Assembly: GCF_003143935.1 (NCBI RefSeq)
Contig: NZ_QFRX01000001.1
Coordinates: 1,188,071 to 1,252,070, forward strand
Source of the DNA: Streptomyces sp. Act143
Lineage (GTDB): Bacteria > Actinomycetota > Actinomycetes > Streptomycetales > Streptomycetaceae
Direction: 5' to 3'
Length of the DNA stretch: 64,000 bases
In this document: positions 1 to 9,001 of the stretch, one piece after another
Position numbering within the stretch: position 1 is the stretch's first letter
Layout of the letters: each line of letters begins with the position of its first letter
Notes under the pieces: model-generated
What the model saw: the letters and a program-made list of their open reading frames with translations, nothing else
Told to the model about the DNA's origin: nothing
The model's database searches: none
Translations under genes and position numbers: made by a program

Positions 1-17
1 ACCCCCTGCCGCACCGG

Positions 18-43
18 CCCCCGTACGCCCGCGCGTACGGGGG
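18..43. terminator. Perfect hairpin after the PucR-type gene
   Basis: Two perfect 11-base arms (18-28 and 33-43) flank a 4-base loop. The hairpin begins one base past the stop codon of the minus-strand regulator. There is no T tract, as is usual for GC-rich actinomycete terminators. Its function as a terminator is inferred from position and symmetry. Confidence 0.7.
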
Positions 44-1975
44 TCAGTGCGCTGCGGGTGCGGCCAGCACGTGCAGGCGCAGGGCGAGCTGGATCTCCAG
101 GGCGCGGGCGGGGCTCTGCCAGTCGTCACCGAGGAGGCGGCCGATGCGCTCCAGGCGCTGGGCGACGGTGTTCACATGGACGTGCAGTTCGTCCTTGGTG
201 CGGGCCGGGCTCATGCCGCAGGCGAAGTAGGCGTCGAGGGTGCGCAGCAGGTCCGTGCCGCGTCGTTCGTCGTACGAGACGACCTGGCCGATCGTGCGGT
301 CGACGAAGCCGGTGATGTCCCGGTCTCCGGCCAGGAGCAGGCCGAGGAATCCGAAGTCCTCGGCTGCCGCCCCGTCCCCGGTGCGGCCGAGGAGGCGCAG
401 CGCGTCGAGGCAGCGCCGGCCCTCCTCGTAGGCGGCGGTCACGGCGTCCGGGCGGCCGGCGAGGTCCTCGACGGGGGCGGAGGCTCCCACGGTGACGGCC
501 TCGTGGACGGCCGTGCCCAGGTGGTGGGCGGTGCGGCGGGCCAGGGCGGTGGCGGTGTCGCCGGGTTGCAGGGGCAGCAGCAGGACGGTGCCGCCGTCCC
601 GGGCGGCGGCCAGGCCGTGCCTTGTGGCGGCCAGGTGGGAGGCGGCGGACCACAGGCGTCTGCGGGCGTCGGCCTCCTGCTCGGCGTCGGCGGTGGTGCC
701 GTCGAGGCGCGCGGCGAGCACGACGTGGGTGGCGTCCAGGTCGGCGTGGAGGCGGAAGGCGCGCTCGCGCAGCAGGCGGGGGTCGCGGTCGCGGGCGTCG
801 AGGAGGTCGTCGAGAAGCTCGCCGCGGACCCGCTGTTCGGCCTCGGCGGCGGAGCGTCTGGCGAGCAGGAGCAGCGAGGTGACCATCGCCGCGCGCTCCA
901 GGGTGAGCTGGTCGACGGGGTCGAGTCCGGGATGGCCGTGCAGCACGAGCGCGCCGAGCAGTTCGCCGCCGGCGGCCACGGCCGCGATCCAGTCGTCCCC
1001 GTGCCGCACCGCGTGTCCCTCGGCGCTTGAGGTCTCCAGGGCGTCAGCCGGTGCGGAGGCAGCGTCCAGGAACTCGACGGTGCCGTGGAGGACCTCGGCG
1101 ACGGCCGCCGCCACGTCGTGCACCCCGCCGCCGCGCAGGACGAGTTCGGCGAGCCGGTCGTGGACGTCGGAGGCGCGCTCGATGACACCGCTGCGGTCGC
1201 GGATGATCTCGTTGGCCCGCTCCAGGTCGGCGAGGGCCGAGCGGGTCTCGGTGAGCAGGTTCGCGGTGTCGATGGCGGCCGCGGCCAGCGCGGCGAAGGA
1301 GCCGAGCAGCGCGATCTGCTCCCGCTCGAAGACCCGGGCGCGCCGGTCGGCGGCGAAGAGTACCCCGATCACGTGGTGCCCCAGGGTGAGCGGCACGCCG
1401 AGGATGGCCACCAGGCCCTCGTCCCGTACTCCGGCGTCGATGGTGCGGGTGTGCTGGAAGCGCTCGTCCTTGAAGTAGTCGTCGGTGACGTAGGGGCGGG
1501 CGGTCTGGGCGACGAGGCCGCCGAGCCCTTCCCCCATGCCGAGCCGGAGCTGCTGGAAGCGGGCGGCGACGGAGCCCTCGGTGACCCGCATGTAGGTGTC
1601 GCCGCGCGCGGGGTCGTTCAGGCTGAGGTAGGCGACGTCGGTGTTGAGCAGTGACCGGGCACGCTGCACGATCGCCCGCAGCACGGCGTCGAGGTCGCGC
1701 AGTCCCGCCAGGTCGTGCGCGGTCTCGAAGAGGGCGGACAGCTCGGCCTCGCGGCGGCGCCTGCCCTCCAGCTCCGAGCGCACCCGCAGCGCGATCAGCT
1801 TGGCCTCCTCGAGCGCGGCGATCCGCTCGGGGGGCCGTCCCTCGGCGCGGGCGAGCAGCACCGGCTGCTCGTAGGCGTCGGCGGACGCGCCCCGGGCCAG
1901 CAGTGCGAGGAACGGGGCCTCGGTGCTGCCGGTCGGGCGTTCGGCGGACTGCACGTGATCGCGGGACATGCTCAC
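44..1975 (-). CDS. GAF-domain PucR-type transcriptional regulator
   Basis: About 643 aa. A GAF domain lies at roughly residues 85-235, and a PucR-type helix-turn-helix at the C-terminus contains the motif HVHVNTVAQRLERI. The N-terminal 80 residues look alpha-helical. Family members sense small molecules and regulate nearby catabolic genes. The next gene on the same strand is a 3-hydroxybutyrate dehydrogenase, about 60 bases upstream, so that gene is the likely target. I chose the GTG at 1975 because AGGA lies 5 bases before it; an ATG at 1987 and another at 1969 are alternatives. The ligand cannot be read from sequence. Confidence 0.85.
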   Translation of the reverse strand: MSMSRDHVQSAERPTGSTEAPFLALLARGASADAYEQPVLLARAEGRPPERIAALEEAKLIALRVRSELEGRRRREAELSALFETAHDLAGLRDLDAVLRAIVQRARSLLNTDVAYLSLNDPARGDTYMRVTEGSVAARFQQLRLGMGEGLGGLVAQTARPYVTDDYFKDERFQHTRTIDAGVRDEGLVAILGVPLTLGHHVIGVLFAADRRARVFEREQIALLGSFAALAAAAIDTANLLTETRSALADLERANEIIRDRSGVIERASDVHDRLAELVLRGGGVHDVAAAVAEVLHGTVEFLDAASAPADALETSSAEGHAVRHGDDWIAAVAAGGELLGALVLHGHPGLDPVDQLTLERAAMVTSLLLLARRSAAEAEQRVRGELLDDLLDARDRDPRLLRERAFRLHADLDATHVVLAARLDGTTADAEQEADARRRLWSAASHLAATRHGLAAARDGGTVLLLPLQPGDTATALARRTAHHLGTAVHEAVTVGASAPVEDLAGRPDAVTAAYEEGRRCLDALRLLGRTGDGAAAEDFGFLGLLLAGDRDITGFVDRTIGQVVSYDERRGTDLLRTLDAYFACGMSPARTKDELHVHVNTVAQRLERIGRLLGDDWQSPARALEIQLALRLHVLAAPAAH

Positions 1976-2037
1976 AGGATTCCTCATCGCACGCTCACCT
2001 CGTCAGCCCTGTGGACAACCCCGGCGGGCCGCACGGC

Positions 2038-2838
2038 TCAGTGCGCCGTCCAGCCCCCGTCCAGCACCAGCGAGGTGCCGGTCACGAACGAGGCGTGCGG
2101 GCTGCACAGATACGCGACGGCGTCGGCGACCTCCTCCGGCTCGATGAGCCGCTTGACCGCGCTGTCCTGGAGGAGCACCTCGGTCAGGACGCGCTCCTCG
2201 GGGATGCCGTGCGCCCGTGCCTGGTCGACGAGCTGCTTCTCGACCAGGGGGGTTCGCACATAGGCCGGGTTCACGCAGTTGGAGGTGACGCCGTGCGGCG
2301 CGCCTTCCAGGGCGGCGGTCTTGGAGAGCCCTTCCAGGCCGTGCTTGGCGGCCACGTACGCCGATTTGAAGGCGGAGGCGCGCAGTCCGTGCACCGAGGA
2401 GATGTTGACGATGCGGCCCCAGCCCTGCCCGTACATGTGCGGCAGGGCGCCTCTGACGAGCCGGAACGGGGCCTCCAGCATCACGGTGAGCACCGTGTGG
2501 AAGACGTCCGGCGGGAACTCCTCGATGGGGCGGACCAGTTGCAGCCCGGCGTTGTTGACGAGGACGTCGGTCCCGGCGGCGGCGAGCTCGGCGGCGTCCA
2601 GGTCGGTGAGGTCGAGGACATGGGGTTCGACGGCGCCCGCGAGGTCGCGGGCGCCGTCGACGAGGTCCTCCAACCCTGCGGCGTCCCGGTCCACCGCTCT
2701 CACCTTGGCGCCGGCCGCGGCGAGCCGCAGCACGCAGGCGCGCCCGATGCCGCCGGCGGCACCGGTGACGAGGGCGGTACGGCCGCCGAGGTCGAGCGTG
2801 GGGGCGTGGGGGGCCGGGAGGGCGCGAGCGACTGTCAT
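2038..2838 (-). CDS. bdhA: 3-hydroxybutyrate dehydrogenase (SDR family)
   Basis: 266 aa classical short-chain dehydrogenase. The NAD-binding motif TGAAGGIG is at residues 25-32 and the NNAG motif at about 95. The catalytic Ser (NISS, 147/148), Tyr161 and Lys165 (YVAAK) are all present. The motif SSVHGLRAS and the C-terminal LVLDGGWTAH match bacterial 3-hydroxybutyrate dehydrogenases, which oxidise D-3-hydroxybutyrate to acetoacetate in the cytoplasm. It lies just upstream of the PucR-type regulator on the same strand and may be co-transcribed with it. Assignment to this enzyme rather than another SDR rests on overall motif resemblance. Confidence 0.82.
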   Translation of the reverse strand: MTVARALPAPHAPTLDLGGRTALVTGAAGGIGRACVLRLAAAGAKVRAVDRDAAGLEDLVDGARDLAGAVEPHVLDLTDLDAAELAAAGTDVLVNNAGLQLVRPIEEFPPDVFHTVLTVMLEAPFRLVRGALPHMYGQGWGRIVNISSVHGLRASAFKSAYVAAKHGLEGLSKTAALEGAPHGVTSNCVNPAYVRTPLVEKQLVDQARAHGIPEERVLTEVLLQDSAVKRLIEPEEVADAVAYLCSPHASFVTGTSLVLDGGWTAH

Positions 2839-2892
2839 GGCACGACCCTAGGCAGCCGCCTCACCTCACCCCATGTGGCCGCAACCCACACT

Positions 2893-3372
2893 TCAGTCGG
2901 AACCAGTGGAGTCGAACCATGTGGGGCCGTCCGCCAGGGCCTGCTTGATGCGGAACTTGCCGAATTCGTTCAGGTCCGGCAGCGCGTCCACGTCGAACCA
3001 GCCCACCTCGAGCGACTCGTCGTCGTTCACCGCGGCCTCGCCCCCGACGGCCCGGCAGCGCACCGTGATGTCCATGTACTGGCAGACGTCACCGTTGGGG
3101 TAGGTGATCGGCTCCAGTGCCTGGACGAGGACGACTCGCTCGGCGACGCAGCGCACCGCCGTCTCCTCGAACACCTCGCGCACGGCGCAGGCGGCGGGCT
3201 GCTCCCCCGGCTCCGGGATGCCGCCGATCAACGACCACCGGCGGGTGTCGGAGCGTCGGTTCAGCAGCACTCTGCCCTCGTCGTCGAAGACGACGGCGGC
3301 GACTCCGGGGAGCCACAGCAGCTGATGACCGACGGAGGCACGGAGATCGCGGATGAAGTCGGGAGTAGCCAT
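2893..3372 (-). CDS. Nudix hydrolase
   Basis: 159 aa. The Nudix box runs from residues 50 to 73 (GGIPEPGEQPA...REVFEETAV). It keeps the metal-binding REXXEE core, but the usual Gly near the end of the box is Ala. Nudix enzymes cleave nucleoside diphosphates linked to another group; the substrate here is unknown. The start is an ATG, and the gene ends about 50 bases from the dehydrogenase start region. It lies downstream of the apolipoprotein N-acyltransferase gene on the same strand with a 10-base gap, so they may share a transcript. Confidence 0.88.
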   Translation of the reverse strand: MATPDFIRDLRASVGHQLLWLPGVAAVVFDDEGRVLLNRRSDTRRWSLIGGIPEPGEQPAACAVREVFEETAVRCVAERVVLVQALEPITYPNGDVCQYMDITVRCRAVGGEAAVNDDESLEVGWFDVDALPDLNEFGKFRIKQALADGPTWFDSTGSD

Positions 3373-3382
3373 GCCCCCGACC

Positions 3383-4993
3383 CTAACCGGCGGACCCCGC
3401 CCGCCTGTTGCGCGCCCGCGCGCCGATCGCCCAGCCCAGTCCGCCCGCGGCGACCAGCACCAGCGCCATCTCGGGCAGGATGCCGAGCTTGGTGGCGGGC
3501 GTCTCGGAGGACCGCAGCGGCACCTTCTGGACGAGGGAGTCGGCGACGAACATGCCGGTCTTCTGGGTGATCCTGCCGTCCGGCATGATGATCGCGCTGA
3601 CGCCGCTGGTGACCGGCACGGTCACGGTCCGGCTGTGCTCGACGGCGCGGACGCGGGACATGGCGAGCTGCTGGTAGGTCATCTCGCTGCGGTCGAAGGT
3701 GGCGTTGTTGCTGGGCACGGAGATCATCTGGGCGCCATCGGTGACCTCGGAGCGCACGGCCCAGTCGAAGGCCGCCTCGTAGCAGGTGACCAGGCCGACC
3801 TTGGCGCCGGCCATGGTGAACACGCCCGGTTCGGTGCCGCGGCTGAAGTCCTGGCGGACCATCGAGGTCCAGTCGCTGTTGATCGCGCCGATCAGCGAGC
3901 GCAGCGGGAGGTACTCGCCGAAGGGCTGGATCTGCCGCTTGTCGTAGGTGTCGGTCGGGCCCTTCACCGGGTCCCACAGGATCTGCTCGTTGTAGAGCTT
4001 GCCGTCCCGCTCGACGACCCCGCCGACCGAGATCGGCACACCGATCGCCCTGGCGGCGCCCTCGATGACGGCGCGCGCGTCGGAGTTGGCGAAGGGGTCG
4101 ACGTCAGAGGAGTTCTCGGGCCACAGCACAAGGTCCGGCTTGGGCACCTTGCCGGCCCTGACCCGCTCGGCCAGCCGCTCGGTCTCGCGCGCGTGGTAGT
4201 CGAGGACGGCCCGCCGCTGGGCGTTGAAGTCGAGACCCGCGCGAGGCACGTTGCCCTGGATGAGGGCGACCGTCACGGTGCCGTTCTCGGCCTTGTCGCT
4301 GACCAGCGGGCGGGCGGCCAGGGCCGCGGCGACGGGGACGAGCAGGCTGAGCAGGGCGACCGCGGCGGTCGGCCGGCGTATGTCCTGGCCGCGGCGCCTG
4401 TCGACGACCAGCCGGACGACGTCGTACAGCCCGAAGCCGCACAGGACGACCGCGAAGCCGAGCACCGGTGTGCCGCCCACCGCGGCCAGCGGCAGGAACA
4501 CCCCGTCGGCCTGGCCGAAGGCGATCTTGCCCCAGGGGAAGCCGTTGAACGGCACGCGCGCGCGTGCCGCCTCGCCGGCGATCCACAGCGCGGCCGACCA
4601 CAGGGGGGCGCCGGGCAGCTTCGACACCGTGGCGATGCCCGCGCCGACCAGTGCCACGAAGACCGCCTCGATCGCCACCAGCGCGATCCACGGCCCGGGG
4701 CCGACCTCCACGCCGGTCCACACCAGCAGCGGCAGCAGGAAGCCCAGGCCGAAGAGGTAGCCGAGGCCCAGGCCCGCCTTCCAGCCACGGCCGCGCAGCA
4801 CCCAGCCGAGGACGGCGAAGGCGGGCAGTGCGAGCCACCACAGGGTGCGGGGCGGGAAGCTGACGTAGAGCAGCACTCCGGAGAGCGCGGCGGCGAGGGC
4901 CGGGACGAAGCGCACGAGGCGTGCTGCGCGCGCGGTGGCGGCGAGCGGCTGAGCCTGGTCCGACTCGTCCACGGATGTTGCGGTGACGGTCAC
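3383..4993 (-). CDS. lnt: Apolipoprotein N-acyltransferase
   Basis: About 536 aa. An N-terminal block of six or so hydrophobic helices is followed by a nitrilase-like domain with the motifs LVLWPENSS and GLVTCYEAAF. The Cys in the latter (about residue 404) is the expected catalytic Cys. Lnt N-acylates the N-terminal Cys of lipoproteins on the outer face of the membrane; actinomycetes often carry more than one copy. The reading frame stays open to 5149, but I place the start at GTG 4993, where the recognisable protein begins. The more upstream part lacks family character. Confidence 0.88.
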   Translation of the reverse strand: MTVTATSVDESDQAQPLAATARAARLVRFVPALAAALSGVLLYVSFPPRTLWWLALPAFAVLGWVLRGRGWKAGLGLGYLFGLGFLLPLLVWTGVEVGPGPWIALVAIEAVFVALVGAGIATVSKLPGAPLWSAALWIAGEAARARVPFNGFPWGKIAFGQADGVFLPLAAVGGTPVLGFAVVLCGFGLYDVVRLVVDRRRGQDIRRPTAAVALLSLLVPVAAALAARPLVSDKAENGTVTVALIQGNVPRAGLDFNAQRRAVLDYHARETERLAERVRAGKVPKPDLVLWPENSSDVDPFANSDARAVIEGAARAIGVPISVGGVVERDGKLYNEQILWDPVKGPTDTYDKRQIQPFGEYLPLRSLIGAINSDWTSMVRQDFSRGTEPGVFTMAGAKVGLVTCYEAAFDWAVRSEVTDGAQMISVPSNNATFDRSEMTYQQLAMSRVRAVEHSRTVTVPVTSGVSAIIMPDGRITQKTGMFVADSLVQKVPLRSSETPATKLGILPEMALVLVAAGGLGWAIGARARNRRAGSAG

Positions 4994-5177
4994 TCGGGGA
5001 GTGTACGGCGGGTGACCTTGGCACCGACAGCGCGGTCCGCACGCCCCCTTCCCCGGGGCGGCGCAAGCGATCATGGTGTGGTCCGCCCCGCAGGACCCGC
5101 CGTGACCGTGCCGCATCCGTCCTGCGCAACTCGTCCACAAACCGCCCATCAGCCGTTACGGTGTGCCGGAGCCTTTG

Positions 5178-5205
5178 TCGTACCGCCGGTCAGGCGGCGG
5201 TACGA
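5178..5205. repeat. Inverted repeat between divergent lnt and O-antigen-ligase-like genes
   Basis: Perfect 10-base arms TCGTACCGCC and GGCGGTACGA are separated by 8 bases. The repeat lies in the 267-base divergent intergenic region, about 55 bases before the plus-strand start. It could be an operator or a transcript hairpin; sequence alone does not decide. Confidence 0.5.
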
Positions 5206-5260
5206 GCAGGCCCGCACAGGTCGGGGGACCGGTTCGGGGGGTCGGGTGGGATCGACGGGG

Positions 5261-6331
5261 ATGACGTCTGCTGCCGGTCCGGGTGAGGACGCCGACAGAC
5301 GAAACGTTTCTGACGCCGCGGGTGTGGTGGTGCTGGGGGCCTGCGCCGTCTGGGCCCTGATCACGGCGACCGTGCACGGCGGCCGGCCCGAGGGCGTGCT
5401 GCTGGCGGTTCTCGCGGTGGCCGCCGGGTACGCGGCGGGGCGCATCTGCGGGGCGCTCCTGCCGGTCGCGGCGCTGTGCGCGGCGGCGTCGGCCGGGGTC
5501 GGCCTCGCGGTGGCCGCTCCGCGCCTCTCCCCCGGTCCCGAGATCATCGCCCCGCTCGGCCACGCCGGGGGCACCGCGGCCGTGCTGACCCTGTCCACGG
5601 GCGCCGTGTGCTGCGCCGCGTGGGCCGCGCGCACTCCGGCGAAACGGCTCGCCCTGCGCGTACCGGCCGCCGGGATCGTCGCGACGGCCGCGGTGCTCGG
5701 CTCGGTCGGCGGCTGCGTCGCGAGCGCCGCCGTGCTGCTGGCCTCCCTCGCCGCCGGCCGGATGCGCGGCCACCGGACCGCGGGCTTCGCCGGACTGGCC
5801 CTGGCGGCGGCTCTCAGCACGGGCCTGCCCTGGGCGATCGGCGGGAAGACGCTGCCGGAAGGACTCAGCGTGGCGCTGGAGGGCCAGCTCACCCGGCATC
5901 GGATCGACCTGTGGCACGACGCGCTGCACATGGCGCACCACGATGCCGCCCTGGGCGTGGGCCCCGGCCGGTTCGGCGAGCTCAGCGCCACGGCGACCCG
6001 CACACTGCTGTCCGACGGCAAACCGCACTCGGCGCCGCTTCAGCAGGCGGCCGAGCAGGGAGTCGTCGGCGTAATCCTGCTCGCCGCGGCGTTCTGCTGG
6101 ATGCTCTACACCCTGTGGCGCTCCCCGCGGCCGACGCCGGTCGTGCTCACCGCGGGGGCGGCGCTCACGGCCCTCGCGGCGATCGCCTCGGTGGGCAACG
6201 CGCTCAGCTTCACGACGGTGTCGGTGGGCGCCGGACTGCTGGCGGGACTGGCCACGGCCCGCCCGCTCACGGACGGGTCACCGCTCCAGGAGACGACGGC
6301 ACGCCCCACGGGCGACCGGTCGGCTCCCTGA
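5261..6331 (+). CDS. O-antigen-ligase-like polytopic membrane protein
   Basis: About 356 aa with around eight to ten hydrophobic segments. A central hydrophilic stretch carries the signature RIDLWHDALHMAHHD...GVGPGRF, typical of the O-antigen ligase / Wzy-C domain family. Such proteins join or polymerise surface glycans at the outer membrane leaflet, though no Gram-negative O-antigen is expected here. The start is ATG 5261 with a weak GACGGGG before it. No glycan cluster is adjacent, so the substrate is unknown. The gene ends 2 bases before a convergent small membrane gene. Confidence 0.7.
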   Translation: MTSAAGPGEDADRRNVSDAAGVVVLGACAVWALITATVHGGRPEGVLLAVLAVAAGYAAGRICGALLPVAALCAAASAGVGLAVAAPRLSPGPEIIAPLGHAGGTAAVLTLSTGAVCCAAWAARTPAKRLALRVPAAGIVATAAVLGSVGGCVASAAVLLASLAAGRMRGHRTAGFAGLALAAALSTGLPWAIGGKTLPEGLSVALEGQLTRHRIDLWHDALHMAHHDAALGVGPGRFGELSATATRTLLSDGKPHSAPLQQAAEQGVVGVILLAAAFCWMLYTLWRSPRPTPVVLTAGAALTALAAIASVGNALSFTTVSVGAGLLAGLATARPLTDGSPLQETTARPTGDRSAP

Positions 6332-6333
6332 GC

Positions 6334-6879
6334 TCAGTGGGCCGTCCCGGGCGTACGCGACCGCAGCCGGTCCCGGATGATCTGTACGGCGGCCTCCGCG
6401 TCGTCCACGGTGATCGTGAACGTGTGTCCGTCCCAGAGGCTCAGCCGCACACCCTCACCACGCCGGACGACGACGGCGGTGCCCTTCTCGGGCCGCCAGC
6501 GGTAGCCCCAGCCGCCCCAGTGCCGCGGGGTGACGTGCGGGTCGACCTCGGCGCCGGCCACCAGGGACAGCGGAATGCGGCGGCGCGGCAGGCCCATGTG
6601 GCCGCAGCGCACCTCCAGGGACTCCTTGTCGACCTTCAGCGCGACATGGACGAAGGCCAGGGTGCCGAACAGGACCAGCAGCCCGGCCGCGATGCAGCCG
6701 ACCACGGCCATGGCGAGCGGGGCGATGCCGGAGGTCCAGGCCGAGTCCACGGCCAGCTCGATACCGAGCGCCATGCACGCGGCGCCGACGAGCGCCAGCA
6801 GCCACTGGAACCGGTTGGTGGCCCGTCCGGTCCAGACGTCGGGGTGCGGCGCGTTCTCGCCGTGGGGGTGGTCCCTCAT
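6334..6879 (-). CDS. Small membrane protein, unknown function
   Basis: 181 aa. Two hydrophobic segments (about residues 25-45 and 52-80) precede a soluble C-terminal domain of mostly beta character, with the conserved-looking stretch HWGGWGYRWRP and an acidic end. The topology resembles actinomycete proteins with a membrane hairpin followed by a PH-like domain, but I cannot name the family. It is convergent with the O-antigen-ligase-like gene, and no partner gene is close enough to suggest a role. Confidence 0.65.
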   Translation of the reverse strand: MRDHPHGENAPHPDVWTGRATNRFQWLLALVGAACMALGIELAVDSAWTSGIAPLAMAVVGCIAAGLLVLFGTLAFVHVALKVDKESLEVRCGHMGLPRRRIPLSLVAGAEVDPHVTPRHWGGWGYRWRPEKGTAVVVRRGEGVRLSLWDGHTFTITVDDAEAAVQIIRDRLRSRTPGTAH

Positions 6880-6963
6880 GCCTACGAGGTTACTCAGGTT
6901 TCGCCGCGCGGGTAGCGCGTCGCGGAGAGCGACCGGGCCGGACAGGGCCTTGGGGGCCTTCGG

Positions 6964-7749
6964 TCAGCGGGCGGGCGTGACCGCCTGAAGGAACCTTCCT
7001 TCTTCGTACGCCAGGGCGGTGGCCGGCAGGGCCTCCTGGCGTCCGCTGAGCAGTACCGTGAGCGTGCCGTCCGCGGCGGCGTCCGTCGCGGGGGCCGCGC
7101 CGACCCGGCGCAGCGCCTGGGCCACCACGGCGCCGGCGGTGCCGTGCAGGATCAGCGGCGGCCGGCCGGGCTTCTGGACGGCCGCCCGGATGCGTTCGGC
7201 GACCAGTTCGTAGTTGGTGCAGCCCAGGACGACGGTCGTCACGTCCTCGGGCGTGAGCGCGGCAGCAGCGGCGACGGCGACATCGACGGCCGCCTCGTCC
7301 GCGTGGTGCACGGCGTCCGCGAGCCCGGGGCAGGGCACCTCGGTGACCTCCACGCCGGCCGCGAACTGCTCGATCAGACCGCGCTGGTAGGCGCTCCCGG
7401 TCGTGGCGGGCGTCGCCCAGATGGCGACGTGGCCGCCTCCGGCCGCGGCCGGCTTGATCGCCGGGACGGTGCCGATGATCGGCAGGCCCGGTTCGAAGCC
7501 GGCCCGCAGGGCGGGCAGGGAGTGCACGGAGGCGGTGTTGCAGGCGACGATCAGGACGTCCGGGTCGTGCGCGGCGGCGGCCGCGGCGACGGCCAGGGCG
7601 CGCTCGGTGATGTCCTCGGGGGTACGCGGGCCCCAGGGCATGCCGTCGGGGTCCCAGGACAGGACGAGATCCGCGTCGGGCCGCAGCCGGCGTACCGCGG
7701 CCGAGGCGGGCAGGAGGCCGAGTCCGGAGTCCATGAGCGCGATCTTCAC
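6964..7749 (-). CDS. Aspartate/glutamate racemase family protein
   Basis: 261 aa from GTG 7749. The two catalytic cysteines of the family are visible as ACNTAS (Cys70) and GCTNYE (Cys176), and an N-terminal MDSGLG loop is present. Family members interconvert L- and D-Glu or D-Asp for peptidoglycan. In true MurI the second motif is GCTHYP; Asn and Glu replace His and Pro here, so the substrate may differ. The gene is divergent from the glycosyltransferase at 7807, with 57 bases between the starts. Confidence 0.78.
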   Translation of the reverse strand: MKIALMDSGLGLLPASAAVRRLRPDADLVLSWDPDGMPWGPRTPEDITERALAVAAAAAAHDPDVLIVACNTASVHSLPALRAGFEPGLPIIGTVPAIKPAAAGGGHVAIWATPATTGSAYQRGLIEQFAAGVEVTEVPCPGLADAVHHADEAAVDVAVAAAAALTPEDVTTVVLGCTNYELVAERIRAAVQKPGRPPLILHGTAGAVVAQALRRVGAAPATDAAADGTLTVLLSGRQEALPATALAYEEGRFLQAVTPAR

Positions 7750-7806
7750 CCGGCCACGATAGACGATGAGCCCCTGACGGCCGGTCCCGTGGGGCAGACT
7801 GCGCGG

Positions 7807-8994
7807 GTGAGCGCCATCGCGTGGACCGCCGCCGTCTCCCTCACCGCCTGGCTGTGGCTGCTGCTCTGCCAGGGCTTCTTCTGGCGTACGGACGTCAGGC
7901 TCCCCGCACGGCGGGAGCCGGACGACTGGCCGTCGGTCTGTGTCGTCGTCCCCGCGCGCGACGAGGCCGAGGTGCTGCCGGCGAGCCTGCCCTCGCTGCT
8001 CGCCCAGGACTACCCGGGGCGGGCCGAGGTCTTCCTCGTCGACGACGGCAGCTCGGACGGCACCGGAGAGCTGGCCCGGGCCCTGGCCCGACGGCACGGC
8101 GGGCTGCCGCTGACGGTCGGGACGCCCGGCGAACCGCCCGCGGGCTGGACCGGCAAGCTCTGGGCGGTGCGCCACGGCATCGATCTGGCACGCGCGCGTG
8201 ACCCCGAGTACCTCCTCCTGACGGACGCCGACATCGCCCACGCCCCCGACAGCCTGCGCATGCTGGTCGCGGCGGCGGGCAGCGGCGGGTTCGACGTCGT
8301 CTCCCAGATGGCCCGGCTGCGGGTGGCGAGCACGTGGGAGCGGCTGGTGGTGCCGGCCTTCGTCTACTTCTTCGCCCAGCTGTATCCGTTCCGCCGGATC
8401 GGGAGGAAGGGGTCGCGTACGGCGGCCGCGGCGGGCGGCTGCGTGCTGCTGCGCGCCGATGCCGCCGAGCGGGCCCGGATCCCGGACGCGATCCGGCATG
8501 CCGTCATCGACGACGTGGCGCTCGCGCGGGCGGTCAAGGGCGGGGGCGGTCACATCTGGCTGGGGCTGGCGGAGCGGGTGGACAGCGTGCGTCCGTATCC
8601 GCGGCTGCACGACCTGTGGCGCATGGTGTCGCGCAGCGCGTACGCGCAACTGCGGCACAGCCTCGCGCTGCTGACCGGCACGGTGGCGGGGCTGGCACTG
8701 GTCTACCTGGTGCCGCCGGTGGCGCTGGCCGCGGGGCTCGCCACGGGCGACGCGGGGGCCGCGGCCCTCGGCGGCGCGGCGTGGCTGGTGATGGCGGGCA
8801 CGTACGCGCCGATGCTCCGTTACTACCGGCAGCCGCTGTGGCTCGCGCCGCTGCTGCCGTTCACGGCGTTCCTCTATCTGCTGATGACGGCCGACTCCGC
8901 GGTGCAGCACTACCGGGGGCGCGGCGCGGCCTGGAAGGGCCGCACCTACGCACGTCCGGACACCGTCCCGGAATCCGTCCCGGAAGAGGGGTGA
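7807..8994 (+). CDS. HpnB-like family 2 glycosyltransferase
   Basis: 395 aa from GTG 7807. An N-terminal membrane anchor is followed by a GT-A domain with VVVPARDEAE, DDGSSDGT, GWTGKLWA (113-120) and a DAD metal site (140-142). C-terminal membrane segments follow. The motif VVPAFVYFFAQLYPF is characteristic of the hopene-associated HpnB group. No squalene-hopene cyclase or other hopanoid gene lies in this window, so a hopanoid role is only a family suggestion. It is convergent with the TerD gene (7-base gap). Confidence 0.75.
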   Translation: MSAIAWTAAVSLTAWLWLLLCQGFFWRTDVRLPARREPDDWPSVCVVVPARDEAEVLPASLPSLLAQDYPGRAEVFLVDDGSSDGTGELARALARRHGGLPLTVGTPGEPPAGWTGKLWAVRHGIDLARARDPEYLLLTDADIAHAPDSLRMLVAAAGSGGFDVVSQMARLRVASTWERLVVPAFVYFFAQLYPFRRIGRKGSRTAAAAGGCVLLRADAAERARIPDAIRHAVIDDVALARAVKGGGGHIWLGLAERVDSVRPYPRLHDLWRMVSRSAYAQLRHSLALLTGTVAGLALVYLVPPVALAAGLATGDAGAAALGGAAWLVMAGTYAPMLRYYRQPLWLAPLLPFTAFLYLLMTADSAVQHYRGRGAAWKGRTYARPDTVPESVPEEG

Positions 8995-9001
8995 CCGTGG
9001 C

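Noticed and set aside
3353..5260. Upstream extension of the O-antigen-ligase-like frame across the lnt gene
   Set aside because: The segment is antisense to lnt and shows shadow composition. The recognisable protein begins at ATG 5261.
7750..8910. Long minus-strand extension of the racemase frame
   Set aside because: It is antisense to the HpnB-like glycosyltransferase. The racemase homology begins at GTG 7749.
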